Positions 26,004 through 35,648 are shown, counted from the stretch's first letter. The stretch: 64,000 nt of DNA from JASLQO01 sp002327525 (GCA_030744435.1 JASLQO010000004.1:1-64000), one strand, 5' to 3'. Notes: a model not told the origin generated them from the sequence alone. Numbers and translations are program-made.

Positions 26004-28382
26004 ATGCCTGGCGCTCTGAGCGGACTACGCGTTCTCGATCTCACCACCGGTCCCGCCGGTGGTCTCGCCACCATGCACCTGGCCGACTTTGGCGCCGAGG
26101 TACTGCTCATCGAACATCCCGACGGCGGCACCCTCGATAACCTGCCCGCCGCGCCCATGTGGCGTCGCGGCAAGCGTACTCTGACACTGGACCTGTCGGC
26201 GGAAAACGCCCTCGGGCACTTTCATGCGCTGTGCGCCGGCGCCGATGTGCTGGTTTGCACCTGGCGCAGCAGCGCACTGGCACGCAAGGGATTGGAGTTC
26301 GAGACGCTGCACCAGCGTCATGCTCATCTAATTTTCTGCCACATCAGCGGTTTCGGCAGTCACGGTCCATTGGCGGGCCTCCCGGGTTACGAACACCTGG
26401 TGGCCGCCTACACCGGCCGCATGAATCTGTTTGCCGGGATCGTCGAGCGCAGCGGGCCGGTGTTTTCGGCGCTGCAGGTTGCGGTGCACGCCTGCGCGCA
26501 GACCGCCGCGGCAGGGATTCTGGCGGCACTCCTGCAGCGCGCAGAGGGCGGCACCGGTCGACTGGTGGAGACCAGCCTCCTACAGGGACTCCTGCCCTAC
26601 GAACAGGGCGCGATGCTCGGCGCACAATTCGAGTATTTCGCCACTTTCAACGCAATACTCTCCGGCGGTGCCAGCGAACCGCCCATGCCGAGTCTCTACT
26701 ACCACCCGGCTCAGGCCGGTGATGGACGCTGGATGCAATTCGGCAACCTCCTGCCTCACCTGTTCGACAACTTTCTGCTCGTCACCGAGTTGACGGACGT
26801 TCTCGCCGATCCGGATTTCGATACAGCCCAGCTGATGTTGCCGCCGGAGAAACAGGAAGCGTTTCGCGAACGCATGCTGACCCGCATTCAGGAACGTTCG
26901 GCTGATGAGTGGATGGCCGCATGCATCGCGAACGGCGGCGTCGTCGCCACCGCCTACCAGACCACACAACAGGCGCTGGAAGATCCCGACATCGTGGCGA
27001 ACGGACACGTCATCGAACGCGGCAGCGGCCGGCAGCTGGGACCGCTGGCGAGGCTCACCGCAACCCCGGCCGCCCCGGGCGACTCCGCAACCCCGGACGA
27101 TACACTCGCAGATCTCTGGAGTCGCACACCACGCCCGGCGCCCAGCCGGGACGCTGATACCGAGGCACCTCTGTCCGGCACACTAGTGATCGAGATCGCC
27201 ACCATCATCGCGGCACCCCTGGCTGCCTCGTTTCTCGCCGATATGGGCGCAGAGGTCATCAAGGTGGAGCAGATCGGCGGCGATCCCTACCGGGGACTCG
27301 CCGCCGGCATTGGGTCAGCACGGGTCAATGCCGGAAAGCGCAGCATCAGCATAGATTTGAAGTCGGATACCGGCCGCGAGGCCGTACGGAAGCTGATCGC
27401 AAGCGCCGATGTGTTGATTCATAATTTTCGGCCCGGCGTACCGGAACGCCTCGGTATCGGCTACGAGCAGATCATCGAGACCAACCCAGACATCATCTAC
27501 CTGCAGTGCAACGGATATGGGCCAGACGGACCGGGGGCATTGCGCCCGAGTACGCACCCGATACCCGGGGCCGCCATGGGCGGGGTGGTTTATCAGATGG
27601 GCGAGCGCGTTCCCGAGACGCTGCAGGACATGGAGGATCTGCGCCTTTGGACACGGCGGCTGATGCGCGCCAACGAGGTCAACCCGGATCCGAATACCGC
27701 AATGGTGATCACCACCGCGGCAACGCTGGCGCTGGTCGCGCGCCAGCGCACCGGCACGGGTCAGCGCGTTCTGGTAGACATGTTCGGCGCCAACGCCCAG
27801 GCCAATCACGACGATTTTTTGACCTATCCCGGCAAATCCCCTCGCGCCCTGCCAGACGAGCTGCTACTGGGGTTGTCTCCCACCTACCGGCTTTACTCCT
27901 GCGCGGACGAGCGCTGGATCTTTCTCGCACTGGTCACTCCGCGAGAACAACGGCTGTTCGTGGAAACCCTACGTGCTGCCGACATCGATGCCCCTAACGT
28001 CGAGGTGCTCGAGGTGGGTGACGACGACACCGCCCACACCCTCACGACACTGTTTGCCAGCAAAGATGCGGCATTCTGGCAGGATGTGCTCACCGCAGTC
28101 GGACTTGGTTGTGTGCGCGCCGATGGTCCCCTGCCGAGTACTTTCTGGCTGGAAGACGAGCAAGCGGCGGAACTCGGCCTGACGACGCGCGCCCGGCACC
28201 CGGCCTGGGGTACCTACCGGCGCCACGGTCCGCTGGTGCACTTCGATCGTGCACTCTCGGATCTGAATCCCCCGCCTCTTGCCGGGCAGCACAACGAAGA
28301 TGTGTTGACCGCTCTCGGCTACGACGGAGAAGGCGTCAAGCGTCTGGCGGCAGAGGGCACGATCTGGCGCGAAGACGGTTAG
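26004..28382 (+). CDS. Double-length class III CoA-transferase (two fused CaiB/BaiF domains)
   Basis: The 792-residue protein contains two complete CaiB-like domains. The first starts LSGLRVLDLTTGPAGGLATM (residues ~5-370); the second starts LSGTLVIEIATIIAAPLAAS (~395-790) with FLADMGAEVIKVEQ and RVNAGKRSISIDL. Normal enzymes are interlocked homodimers of ~400 residues, so this is a dimer in one chain. The halves differ a lot: the first has shortened, altered loops, so perhaps only one site is catalytic. The ATG at 26004 is preceded by AGGGAA; an in-frame ATG at 25953 is an alternative. It likely activates acids in the same pathway as the neighbouring dioxygenase. Confidence 0.88.
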   Translation: MPGALSGLRVLDLTTGPAGGLATMHLADFGAEVLLIEHPDGGTLDNLPAAPMWRRGKRTLTLDLSAENALGHFHALCAGADVLVCTWRSSALARKGLEFETLHQRHAHLIFCHISGFGSHGPLAGLPGYEHLVAAYTGRMNLFAGIVERSGPVFSALQVAVHACAQTAAAGILAALLQRAEGGTGRLVETSLLQGLLPYEQGAMLGAQFEYFATFNAILSGGASEPPMPSLYYHPAQAGDGRWMQFGNLLPHLFDNFLLVTELTDVLADPDFDTAQLMLPPEKQEAFRERMLTRIQERSADEWMAACIANGGVVATAYQTTQQALEDPDIVANGHVIERGSGRQLGPLARLTATPAAPGDSATPDDTLADLWSRTPRPAPSRDADTEAPLSGTLVIEIATIIAAPLAASFLADMGAEVIKVEQIGGDPYRGLAAGIGSARVNAGKRSISIDLKSDTGREAVRKLIASADVLIHNFRPGVPERLGIGYEQIIETNPDIIYLQCNGYGPDGPGALRPSTHPIPGAAMGGVVYQMGERVPETLQDMEDLRLWTRRLMRANEVNPDPNTAMVITTAATLALVARQRTGTGQRVLVDMFGANAQANHDDFLTYPGKSPRALPDELLLGLSPTYRLYSCADERWIFLALVTPREQRLFVETLRAADIDAPNVEVLEVGDDDTAHTLTTLFASKDAAFWQDVLTAVGLGCVRADGPLPSTFWLEDEQAAELGLTTRARHPAWGTYRRHGPLVHFDRALSDLNPPPLAGQHNEDVLTALGYDGEGVKRLAAEGTIWREDG

Positions 28383-28496
28383 GGCACGGTGGCTGCGGGG
28401 TTGTGAATTCCAGCCGCAGGTAGCAAGGTCAGCTGTCAATCGCCATGAGAAAACCCATGCTTCGATCGTGTCTGGCCGTCGCAGCTCGGCTGCTGC

Positions 28497-29204
28497 TCAG
28501 GCTTCCTGTGGTTCGGCGATAACGATTCTCGCGTCTACCGCGATGGCGCCATCTTCGTAAACCATCATCGGATTGAGATCGAGCTCGCGAACGTCCGGGT
28601 TGGTCGCCACGAATTCGGACACTTTCAATATGGCGTCCTTCACGGCTCCCTTGTCCACTGGTGGTTGGCCACGGACACCGTCGAGGATCGCCTTGCCGCG
28701 AATCTCGTCGATCATCTGGCTGGCATCGCGCTCTTCGAGCGGTACCACCCTGAAGGTGACGTCCTTGAGCACCTCGACCATGATCCCGCCGAGACCGAAC
28801 ATCATCACCGGACCAAACTGCGGATCGGTGGTCATGCCGACGATCACCTCGGTTCCGGCCGGCGCCATGTGTTGCACGGCGACACCCGTGATACGGGCAT
28901 CCGGTACCGCGTTCTTCGCGTTGGCGATGATCTCCTCGAACGCGCCGGTGACCGACGCCTTGTCCTTGAGCCCCACCTTCACTCCACCAACGTCGCTCTT
29001 GTGCGCGATGTCGGGTGACACGATTTTGAGAACCACCGGATAGCCCACTTGTGCGGCCTGAGTTCTGGCCTCTTCCTCGGTGGTTGCCAACACGGTACGC
29101 GCGACCGGCACCCCCGCCTCGAAGAGCAGCGCCTTCGCCTCTACCTCAGAGAGCAGCGTGCGACCTTCTGCTCTCGCTTGTTTCACCACGGCTTGAACGT
29201 TCAT
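28497..29204 (-). CDS. ADP-forming acyl-CoA synthetase, ATP-grasp (beta) subunit
   Basis: The 235-residue protein matches the separate ATP-grasp subunit of acetate-CoA ligase (ADP-forming): LLSEVEAKALLFEAGVPVA, KIVSPDIAHKSDVGGVKVGL and a C-terminal ELDLNPMMVYEDG. It binds ATP and takes phosphate from the phosphohistidine of the alpha subunit encoded just upstream (24-base gap, same strand). The reaction is acyl-CoA + ADP + Pi to acid + CoA + ATP, or the reverse. Confidence 0.9.
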   Translation of the reverse strand: MNVQAVVKQARAEGRTLLSEVEAKALLFEAGVPVARTVLATTEEEARTQAAQVGYPVVLKIVSPDIAHKSDVGGVKVGLKDKASVTGAFEEIIANAKNAVPDARITGVAVQHMAPAGTEVIVGMTTDPQFGPVMMFGLGGIMVEVLKDVTFRVVPLEERDASQMIDEIRGKAILDGVRGQPPVDKGAVKDAILKVSEFVATNPDVRELDLNPMMVYEDGAIAVDARIVIAEPQEA

Positions 29205-29228
29205 AAATTCTCGTTGACCCCACCCATA

Positions 29229-30707
29229 TCAGAAAATCTCCGGCAGGCCTTCACGATACGCCTTCCAGTCGAGCACCTGTGCGACCGTGCGCGCGGCCCG
29301 GGCCACACTGGGATACATGCCGATTCCTGCCTCGTATGCGGCGTGGCTCACGGCATCCACATCCAGGCCCATCATGCGCGCCATACGCCCGCTGCGCAGA
29401 ATGCCCACCACCGGTGTGCCCGTGTCCGCTTCGATGGCCGACATCTGACTCGCCGCCCTGGTTGCGATCTCCGCCGGCGCGGGCGGCGACTCGCCGTCCT
29501 TGGGGTCGGAAACTTTCACACCCGGGGGCGGTCGCATTCCGGATATCGGCGACATGAACAGCGTATCGATCCCCTCCGCTGTCGCAACGAGCCGGAGCAT
29601 GTCCTCCATATATTCCTCCGGCGGAAAGGCATCGATCGGGTTATTCACGCTGCTGCCCGCCACGGGGATGTATTTGCGCATCTCCTCGACCGCGCTCTGC
29701 GGCAGCTTCGGCACCGTGAGGCCCTCCCGGTCGATGGCGTCCGCCGAGAGCACCGCGAAACCGCCACCTCCACCGCCGAACAGCGCCACGCCCCTACCGG
29801 TGACACGGCGCGTGCTGGTGGACGCCGCAACGATCAGATCGTGCAGTTCGTCCATCGTCTCAGCGCGCGCCGCGCCCGCCTGGCGGCAGGCGGCATCGAA
29901 CACTTCGATGGATCCCGCCAGCGATCCAGTGTGCGAATGAGCGGCATGCGATCCGGACTGGGTTCTGCCGCCCTTCAGGATGACGACCGGTTTCACCCGC
30001 GCGCAGCGCTTCAGGGCGTCGAAGAAGGCCCGCCCGTCCCGCACACCTTCGATGTAGGCGGCCACCACGTGCGAATCCGGGTCGCTGGCGGCGTAGTCGA
30101 GAAAATCGTGCGCGCGCAGATCGGCGCCGTTCCCATAGGAAATGGCTTTGGAAAAGCGTACCCCGCGGCCCACCAGTCCGGAGATGATCTCGCCCGCATT
30201 GGCACCAGATTGTGACAGCAGAAATACGTTACCGGGCTTCGTGGGGAACCCGCTCATGAACGCCAGACGGCTGCTTGGTACGTACAATCCCATGCAGTTC
30301 GGCCCAATGGCCCTGATTCCGGCGTTGCGCAGTTTTTCGATCATCGCGCGTTCCACCGTGGCCATTTCCTCATCCCCGGTCTCGGAAAATCCAGCGGTGA
30401 AGAAATGAATCGAACGAACCTTCTTGGCGACGCATTGATCCACCAGCTCAGGGACAGCCGCCGCCGGGACCTGCGAAATCACATGATCGACTGGGTCAGG
30501 TGTGTCCAGCAGCGAGGGGTAACAGCGGTATCCCTTGATCTCATCGACCTTCGGATTGACAGGATACAGGCCGCCGATCGCCTGGAAATCTGATTCCAGC
30601 AACGAATCGTAAAAGCTACCCATCATACCGGCCGAAGGTTTGGAGCGGACGCCCACGACGGCCACGGCACGAGGGTTGAATATCGGATCTAGCGGGTGAT
30701 CGGTCAC
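29229..30707 (-). CDS. ADP-forming acyl-CoA synthetase, CoA-binding (alpha) subunit
   Basis: The 492-residue protein has an N-terminal CoA-binding Rossmann domain (FNPRAVAVVGVRSKPSAGMM), a succinyl-CoA synthetase-like ligase domain with LLSQSGANAGEI, and the phosphohistidine segment SHTGSLAGS. It pairs with the ATP-grasp subunit downstream. Long-substrate homologues in degradative gene clusters (e.g. pimeloyl/pivaloyl-like and steroid-type acids) use this two-gene form; the substrate here is not determined. Confidence 0.9.
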   Translation of the reverse strand: MTDHPLDPIFNPRAVAVVGVRSKPSAGMMGSFYDSLLESDFQAIGGLYPVNPKVDEIKGYRCYPSLLDTPDPVDHVISQVPAAAVPELVDQCVAKKVRSIHFFTAGFSETGDEEMATVERAMIEKLRNAGIRAIGPNCMGLYVPSSRLAFMSGFPTKPGNVFLLSQSGANAGEIISGLVGRGVRFSKAISYGNGADLRAHDFLDYAASDPDSHVVAAYIEGVRDGRAFFDALKRCARVKPVVILKGGRTQSGSHAAHSHTGSLAGSIEVFDAACRQAGAARAETMDELHDLIVAASTSTRRVTGRGVALFGGGGGGFAVLSADAIDREGLTVPKLPQSAVEEMRKYIPVAGSSVNNPIDAFPPEEYMEDMLRLVATAEGIDTLFMSPISGMRPPPGVKVSDPKDGESPPAPAEIATRAASQMSAIEADTGTPVVGILRSGRMARMMGLDVDAVSHAAYEAGIGMYPSVARAARTVAQVLDWKAYREGLPEIF

Positions 30708-30812
30708 TTCAGGGCTAACTCACAGGTAAACGGTTATACGAGCAAAACGCCGCGTAGCTTACCCGATGTCGCCCGCTGGTCGTCAACCACGCTGGTTTCA
30801 TACAGGAGTTTC

Positions 30813-32177
30813 TCAGCTATCCACTCTCAGCTGTTGCGAGGAAATACGGGCGCGCAATTCTTCCTGGTACTCCTTCGTGATAGGGAATCGCCAGATGAGC
30901 CACGCGGACCATGTCAGAAAGAAGATGGGTACCAGCGTGTAGGTGTACTGCAGGGCTTTGAGACCCTGTAGATCGTTTTCCACGGACGGGTCGAATCCCA
31001 GAAATTGTAGAAACGGCAATGTCAGGCCGGCTGCCACGGCAAGCGCAATCTTATCCGCTGTCCCCCACAGCGCCATGAACAGCGCCCCGCGTTGCTGACC
31101 GCTCTCAACGGTGTCTTTGTCGATGACGTCAGCGGCCATGGATGGCACCAATACGTTACCGATGTTCGCCACCAGTCCGCAGAAGATCTGAATCAGGATG
31201 TAGTACTTCCACTGACCTGGCTCCATCAGCAGTACGGTGCTGTACACGGCGATCATGTACATGGACAGCGTCGCCATCAGCTTGTGTTTGTTGATTTTGG
31301 AGGCGAGACGCACGATGAGCGGCGTGCCGATCATGCCGAACACGAAGTAGACGATCAGCAACGCCGACCACTGTTGTGTCGTGGCTTTCAGGTAATGCGC
31401 GAGAAAAAAGACATAGAGCGTGCTGATGCAGTACCAGCCCACGTGATTGGTCACGCCCGCCGCCAACAGTCGCATGAAGGGTTTGTTGTTCCAGACCAGT
31501 GTCAGAGCCTGCCTGAAGGACATGCTGTTCTTCTGCACAAACGTCGCCTGTGGAACGCTGAAGACGAGCAACGGACCGAACACGCACAATCCGGCCAGCG
31601 TGCACCAGGCGACTATTTTCAGCATCGGCTGCAGACTGCCCGGGTGTTCCGGTGTCAGACAGGTGTAGCCCTGGCCTACGAGAAACGCCATGAGCAGCGG
31701 CAGTGACATCACCAACAGCAGTCCGGTACTGCTGGCGAAGGAACGTGCACCGGTAATGCGAGAGCGTTCGTGGTAGTCCGGCGATAGTTCCGCAGCCCAG
31801 GCCGAGAGTGGGATGGAAATCAGCGTCCAGCCCAGATACAGAAACGCCACGGAGAAAAACAGATACAGATGGCCGACCTGCTCAGGCGGGTTGAACACGG
31901 CAAGGGTCGCAAATCCCATCACCGGGAGACCGATCATGATCCAGATACCCCGCCGCCCGAAACGCGCCGGTGTGGCATCTGACAGGGTACCGATCAGCGG
32001 GTCGGTCGCCACGTCGGTCACCCGGGTCAGCAGTACGATGATGCCGATGGCGGCAAGGCTGATGCCGAGCTCACCGGCGTAGTAGGGCACCAGGTATATA
32101 CCGAGCGGCAGACCTCCCATTGCGAGCGGCAGGCTGATCAGGGCGAACGCGGTCAGCACTCTTTTTTTCAGATGCAT
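30813..32177 (-). CDS. GPH-family (glycoside-pentoside-hexuronide-type) MFS transporter
   Basis: The ~454-residue membrane protein has 12 predicted helices and the MFS_2/GPH loop VTDVATDPLIGTLSDATPAR, FGRRGIWIMIG and AAELSPDYHERSRITGARS. Members move sugars or other organic solutes by cation symport. The start at 32177 gives an N terminus matching the paralogue at 57.0 kb; a TTG at 32225 would add 16 residues. Solute unknown; proximity to acyl-CoA genes suggests uptake of a degradable compound. Confidence 0.85.
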   Translation of the reverse strand: MHLKKRVLTAFALISLPLAMGGLPLGIYLVPYYAGELGISLAAIGIIVLLTRVTDVATDPLIGTLSDATPARFGRRGIWIMIGLPVMGFATLAVFNPPEQVGHLYLFFSVAFLYLGWTLISIPLSAWAAELSPDYHERSRITGARSFASSTGLLLVMSLPLLMAFLVGQGYTCLTPEHPGSLQPMLKIVAWCTLAGLCVFGPLLVFSVPQATFVQKNSMSFRQALTLVWNNKPFMRLLAAGVTNHVGWYCISTLYVFFLAHYLKATTQQWSALLIVYFVFGMIGTPLIVRLASKINKHKLMATLSMYMIAVYSTVLLMEPGQWKYYILIQIFCGLVANIGNVLVPSMAADVIDKDTVESGQQRGALFMALWGTADKIALAVAAGLTLPFLQFLGFDPSVENDLQGLKALQYTYTLVPIFFLTWSAWLIWRFPITKEYQEELRARISSQQLRVDS

Positions 32178-32278
32178 CGACCATTGATAGCCGACTTTCG
32201 CAGCCCGCACTTTGAGGTTGGTCAAAAGCGCCGCGATTTACCTCCAGGCTTGGTTGCATCATAAAACCCGATCGAATC

Positions 32279-32742
32279 AGGATGCGCTCGCCATCGCCGA
32301 GTATGCCAACAAACACTTCACCCGGGGTTCACTACGGCCGGATGATGCGCTGAGTCGCGCACACGAGCGGTGCATGGCGGCGGAGATGCACGCGGGTTTC
32401 GAACACCTGCCGAGACAGATGCCCATGAACCGCCGTGCCACAGGACGCTCGGTAACCGTGAACAACTCCTTGAAAGGCGACATCTAGCGCATCTTCGCGC
32501 TCTGGCGCGAGTCCCTGACGCGCCACCGCGAGCGGGGTCCCTGGCTGCTCGGATCTTTCAGCATTACCGATGCGATGTTCGCGCCAGTGATACTTCGCTT
32601 TCGAACCTATGGGGTGGACATACCTGCCGATATCGCACCCTATGTCCGCACCGCTCTCACTGATGCCGATCTGAAGCGGTGGATCACACAAGCGCAACGC
32701 AAGCCATGGACCATCGCCGCCGAGGAGCGCGGGTCAGTCTGA
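32279..32742 (+). pseudogene. Glutathione S-transferase C-terminal relic
   Basis: The plus-strand frame begins within a GST (DALAIAEYANKHF, ...RAHERCMAAEMHAGFEHL), meets an in-frame TAG at 32485-32487, and continues in the same frame with RIFALWRESLTRHRERGPWL and SITDAMFAPVILRFRTYGVD to a TGA at 32740. The N-terminal thioredoxin-fold domain that binds glutathione is missing. Both the 5' deletion and the nonsense codon inactivate it. Confidence 0.85.
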
Positions 32743-33999
32743 CGAAGAACGCCGACACCATCCTGCCGCCACCTGGGCGGTAGCCGCCTCGATGAAGAAG
32801 CCGCCAATGAGAATCCAGGCCGCCACCCGGTAGTCCAGCGCACCCAGCGCAAAGGTGGTGGCCGCCGCGGTGTAGATACCGGCAACCCGCAGCATGCCCC
32901 CTACCGCCATTCCGGTGGTGCGCCGTTCGACCATCAGCTGACCATGAAAATAGTTACGGTAAATGATGACGACCGGCATGAGGCACATCACCAGGAAGAC
33001 CTCCACCGCCGCCGTGCGGACATCCTCCGGTATCGCCATCAGATCCCGCCAAACGAGGATTGACAAGGGAGTGAGAGCAAACAGCAGCATGGCTACCGTG
33101 AGGCCCGCGCAGATCACACCCATGAAGATCCGTTTCTTTTCCAGTTCGCGCCAGCCGAAGGTGACGAAGAAATGCCGAAACTGGTTTGCCGACTGCTGGA
33201 ACAGCATGGTGAAGTCGAACGCAACCCGCATGGCGGCTATACCGACCAACGCGTTGGGCATGCGCGCCACGAAGGCAAACAGCACGGGGCGGCTTACTGC
33301 GAACATCACACCGGTGGTGGAAACCCCGACGAAGAAACGGGTGAGTTCACGGTACGTCACCGCCTCGTGCTCGGGCTGTGCGGGCGGCTTGTAGTCACGC
33401 TGGTGAACCAGCACGAGCAGAGCAAGATGCACCAGCGCAGCAACGATTTCCGAACCAATCACCACCACCACGGGGCGCAGCCCTAGCACGAACCCACTCA
33501 ACAGCCCCATGATCACAATGGCGAGATAGAAGAAATTCAGCGTAGTGACACGGATGGTTAGCCGAGCTTGTACGAGCAGCCCCGTGAAGTAGAAACGCTG
33601 CGCGTTGATCGCGATCAGGGGTGCGAGGTATGCGAGGTATTCACGCACCTGCGCGCTCAATACCGCATCAATACCATAGACGATCTCGACAATGGTGCCG
33701 CCCGCATCGAACCAGGCGACAGCCAGCACTGGAAGCATGAGCAACGCGCTGGCGAAAGTGACAAACCGATAGCTACGACTGGTGGCGGAAAGACTGCGTG
33801 CATACACATTCGAGAGTTGCGCGACGAATTGCAGGCTGGCGTGAAAGAGGCCATAGGCACCGTACGCCAGCGCCAGCACCGCCAGTTGGCGAGTCGCCTC
33901 CGGATAACGGGCGAGTGTGGCATTCTGAAACTGCACCGACAGACCCATGGCAAGTGCCGTCAGCGCAAGCGGCCAATAGAAGCGCCAATACTGTTTCAT
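32734..33999 (-). CDS. Polytopic membrane protein, MATE/flippase-like (possibly ANKH-like)
   Basis: The 421-residue protein has about twelve hydrophobic segments and paired arrangement similar to MATE/MOP-superfamily exporters: YWPLALTALAMGLSVQFQNA at the N terminus and ANQFRHFFVTFGWRELEKKR between halves. No signature of a specific transporter group is clear; a progressive-ankylosis-like exporter is one option. Its 3' end overlaps the GST relic on the other strand by 9 bases. Membrane location is secure; cargo is not. Confidence 0.75.
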   Translation of the reverse strand: MKQYWRFYWPLALTALAMGLSVQFQNATLARYPEATRQLAVLALAYGAYGLFHASLQFVAQLSNVYARSLSATSRSYRFVTFASALLMLPVLAVAWFDAGGTIVEIVYGIDAVLSAQVREYLAYLAPLIAINAQRFYFTGLLVQARLTIRVTTLNFFYLAIVIMGLLSGFVLGLRPVVVVIGSEIVAALVHLALLVLVHQRDYKPPAQPEHEAVTYRELTRFFVGVSTTGVMFAVSRPVLFAFVARMPNALVGIAAMRVAFDFTMLFQQSANQFRHFFVTFGWRELEKKRIFMGVICAGLTVAMLLFALTPLSILVWRDLMAIPEDVRTAAVEVFLVMCLMPVVIIYRNYFHGQLMVERRTTGMAVGGMLRVAGIYTAAATTFALGALDYRVAAWILIGGFFIEAATAQVAAGWCRRSSSD

Positions 34000-34138
34000 G
34001 CGCGCATTCTCACACCACCAGTGGCAAGCCGTTTGTTCTTACTATTCCGGTCCCTTTCCATGTACCGATGAATACAACTGCACGCAGACACACGCAATCA
34101 CTCACCGTGTAGAACCGCGCCAGCGACCGCCAGAGCCG

Positions 34139-34323
34139 CTATCCGTCAGGCCCCTCGCCCCTCAGGAATATCTCCTCAACGGCCAGTTCGAAGGCGTCCG
34201 CAATTCTGAAAGCGAGCGGCAGCGAAGGATCGAATTTGCCGCTCTCGAGCGCGTTGATCGAATTTCGGGACACGCCTGCGCCCAGCCCTTCGCGGCACAC
34301 AGCACGCGTATGCGATTCTTCAT
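34139..34323 (-). pseudogene. XRE-family small regulator with deletion/frameshift
   Basis: The ATG at 34323, overlapping the previous gene's stop by ATGA, begins MKNRIRVLCAAKGWAQ, the usual start of a ~68-residue XRE protein. The recognition helix GVSRNSINALESGKFDPSLP and C terminus (LAFRIADAFELAVEEIF) lie in another frame. A short deletion between GWAQ and GVSRNS removed most of helix 2 and shifted frame. The regulator is broken while the membrane-protein gene in the same operon is intact. Confidence 0.82.
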
Positions 34324-34733
34324 GCCCGCATCGCCATCCACCAGCCAACCCAGACGATGACGGCGCTGGCGACGACCGTGAAACAGGTAAACAGTATGCC
34401 GATGCCGAACCCGGCAGCCCCAGCGCCCAGCGCCTCGCTGCTGTGCACTGTCAGCGCGTTGATGTAATCGGATACAGCCGGTACGAATCGGGCAACAAAG
34501 AGGCTGACGAATGCCAGGCCGAGCCCGACTGGAGCCCCGACTGTCATGGCCGCGGCATTGGCGGCGCGCAGCACTTCGTCCTCGCTCGCGCGCAACCGGA
34601 GGTACGTCATCACCACCATACCCACCACCAGGACATAGCCGCTCAGACGCGCAAACGCATTGTCGAAGCCCATCAGCACGGTTCCGGCAAGCAACATCGC
34701 CACAGAAAATACCCAGCCATAGTTCGTCGTCAT
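34320..34733 (-). CDS. Small membrane protein in an XRE-type operon
   Basis: The 137-residue protein has four hydrophobic helices (YGWVFSVAMLLAGTVLMGF, LSGYVLVVGMVVMTYL, VGLGLAFVSLFVARF, GILFTCFTVVASAVIVWVGW). Pairs of a ~140-residue membrane protein and a ~70-residue XRE regulator are common, the regulator following directly. Function unknown. The start at 34733 lacks a strong ribosome site; a GTG at 34781 would add 16 residues. Confidence 0.72.
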   Translation of the reverse strand: MTTNYGWVFSVAMLLAGTVLMGFDNAFARLSGYVLVVGMVVMTYLRLRASEDEVLRAANAAAMTVGAPVGLGLAFVSLFVARFVPAVSDYINALTVHSSEALGAGAAGFGIGILFTCFTVVASAVIVWVGWWMAMRA

Positions 34734-34752
34734 GACATGTGTTCTTTTCGTA

Positions 34753-34773
34753 AAGACATGCGTTTTTTGTCTT
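34753..34773. promoter_or_regulatory. Inverted repeat upstream of the membrane protein/XRE operon
   Basis: AAGACA and TGTCTT arms (34753-34758 and 34768-34773) are separated by 9 bases, about 20 bases before the ATG. Related GACATG half-sites occur nearby (ATGACATG at 34731-34738). This could be the operator of the XRE regulator, which is itself broken. Based on symmetry and position only. Confidence 0.4.
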
Positions 34774-34986
34774 GTATTCACAAAATGATGTCTAGTTTAC
34801 TTGTCACGACCGGCTTTGTGTCGGATCGTTCAGAAGGGCCTCAGCCACACTATCGGACAATGCGTGCTGTGCCCCAGCGGCTCGCCTTCTTCGAGACCCA
34901 CCGTGTGGCGAAAGGGTACCCACCATCTGCAGCCTCGCGAGTTCCGTTACCATCAGAAAGCTTCATCCAGACCACCCGGGAGGCGC

Positions 34987-35300
34987 ATGCTTACCCTGTA
35001 TCACAACGCCGTTTCCACCTGCTCACAGAAAGTGGGGCTGGTGCTGGCTCATAAGAAGCTCAAGTTCACATCGCGTGAGATCGATCTCATCGGCGGTGCC
35101 CAGCACGACCCGGAGTACGTGAAGCTGAGCCCGAATCACGTGGTGCCCACACTGGTGCATGACGACCACGTACTGATCGAGTCGACACTGATCAACGAGT
35201 ATCTGGACGAAGCGTTTCCGGACACTGCCATGCGCCCGATCCGGCCGTGCGGCACAGGATACGAATGTGGGGCAAGCTGCTCGACAGCGCACGAGCGTCC
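34987..35300 (+). pseudogene. Glutathione S-transferase N-terminal relic
   Basis: The ATG at 34987 begins a good GST thioredoxin-fold domain: MLTLYHNAVSTCSQKVGLVL and PNHVVPTLVHDDHVLIESTL with INEYLDEAFPD. At about 35230 frame is lost; APDPAVRHRIRMWGKLLDSA continues in the +1 frame, explained by one missing G (ATGCGCCC for ATGGCGCCC). After about 35295 the sequence stops resembling a GST, so most of the helical domain is missing. Another frame at 35310-35425 (VRIEIESAPTHHIATGLTLD...) reads like the tail of a different protein, suggesting a deletion junction. Confidence 0.8.
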
Positions 35301-35533
35301 CGCACCGGTAAGGTGTGCGTATCGAGATCGAATCCGCGCCCACTCACCATATTGCTACCGGGCTCACGCTCGATCATGACGTGGGCATTGCGGACACGGT
35401 GACGCTTCCGCCGACGCCGTCATGAATCTGAACTCATTCTGTGTGATCTCGGCCGGCTCGATGCTGCCGTGCGCTTTCATATCAAACCCCGATCCAGCAA
35501 CAGTTGGCATCCTGACAATAGTACTTGCCACGT

Positions 35534-35583
35534 ACATCCGCTGATGAAATCAGACATCCGCTGATGAAATCAGACATCCGCTG
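35534..35583. repeat. Tandem repeat, 20-base unit, 2.5 copies
   Basis: The unit acatccgctgatgaaatcag occurs at 35534-35553 and 35554-35573, and its first ten bases recur at 35574-35583. Copies are identical. It lies in the gap ahead of the paraoxonase-like lipoprotein gene (start 35649) and might affect spacing of its promoter. Confidence 0.95.
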
Positions 35584-35648
35584 GCACATTGCTTTCACGC
35601 GCAGGAGTTTCTAAATTCATTTGCCTGGTTTCTGTGGAGCACACCACA

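Noticed and set aside
35534..35583. CRISPR array
   Set aside because: The 20-base units are directly adjacent with no spacers and there are no cas genes.
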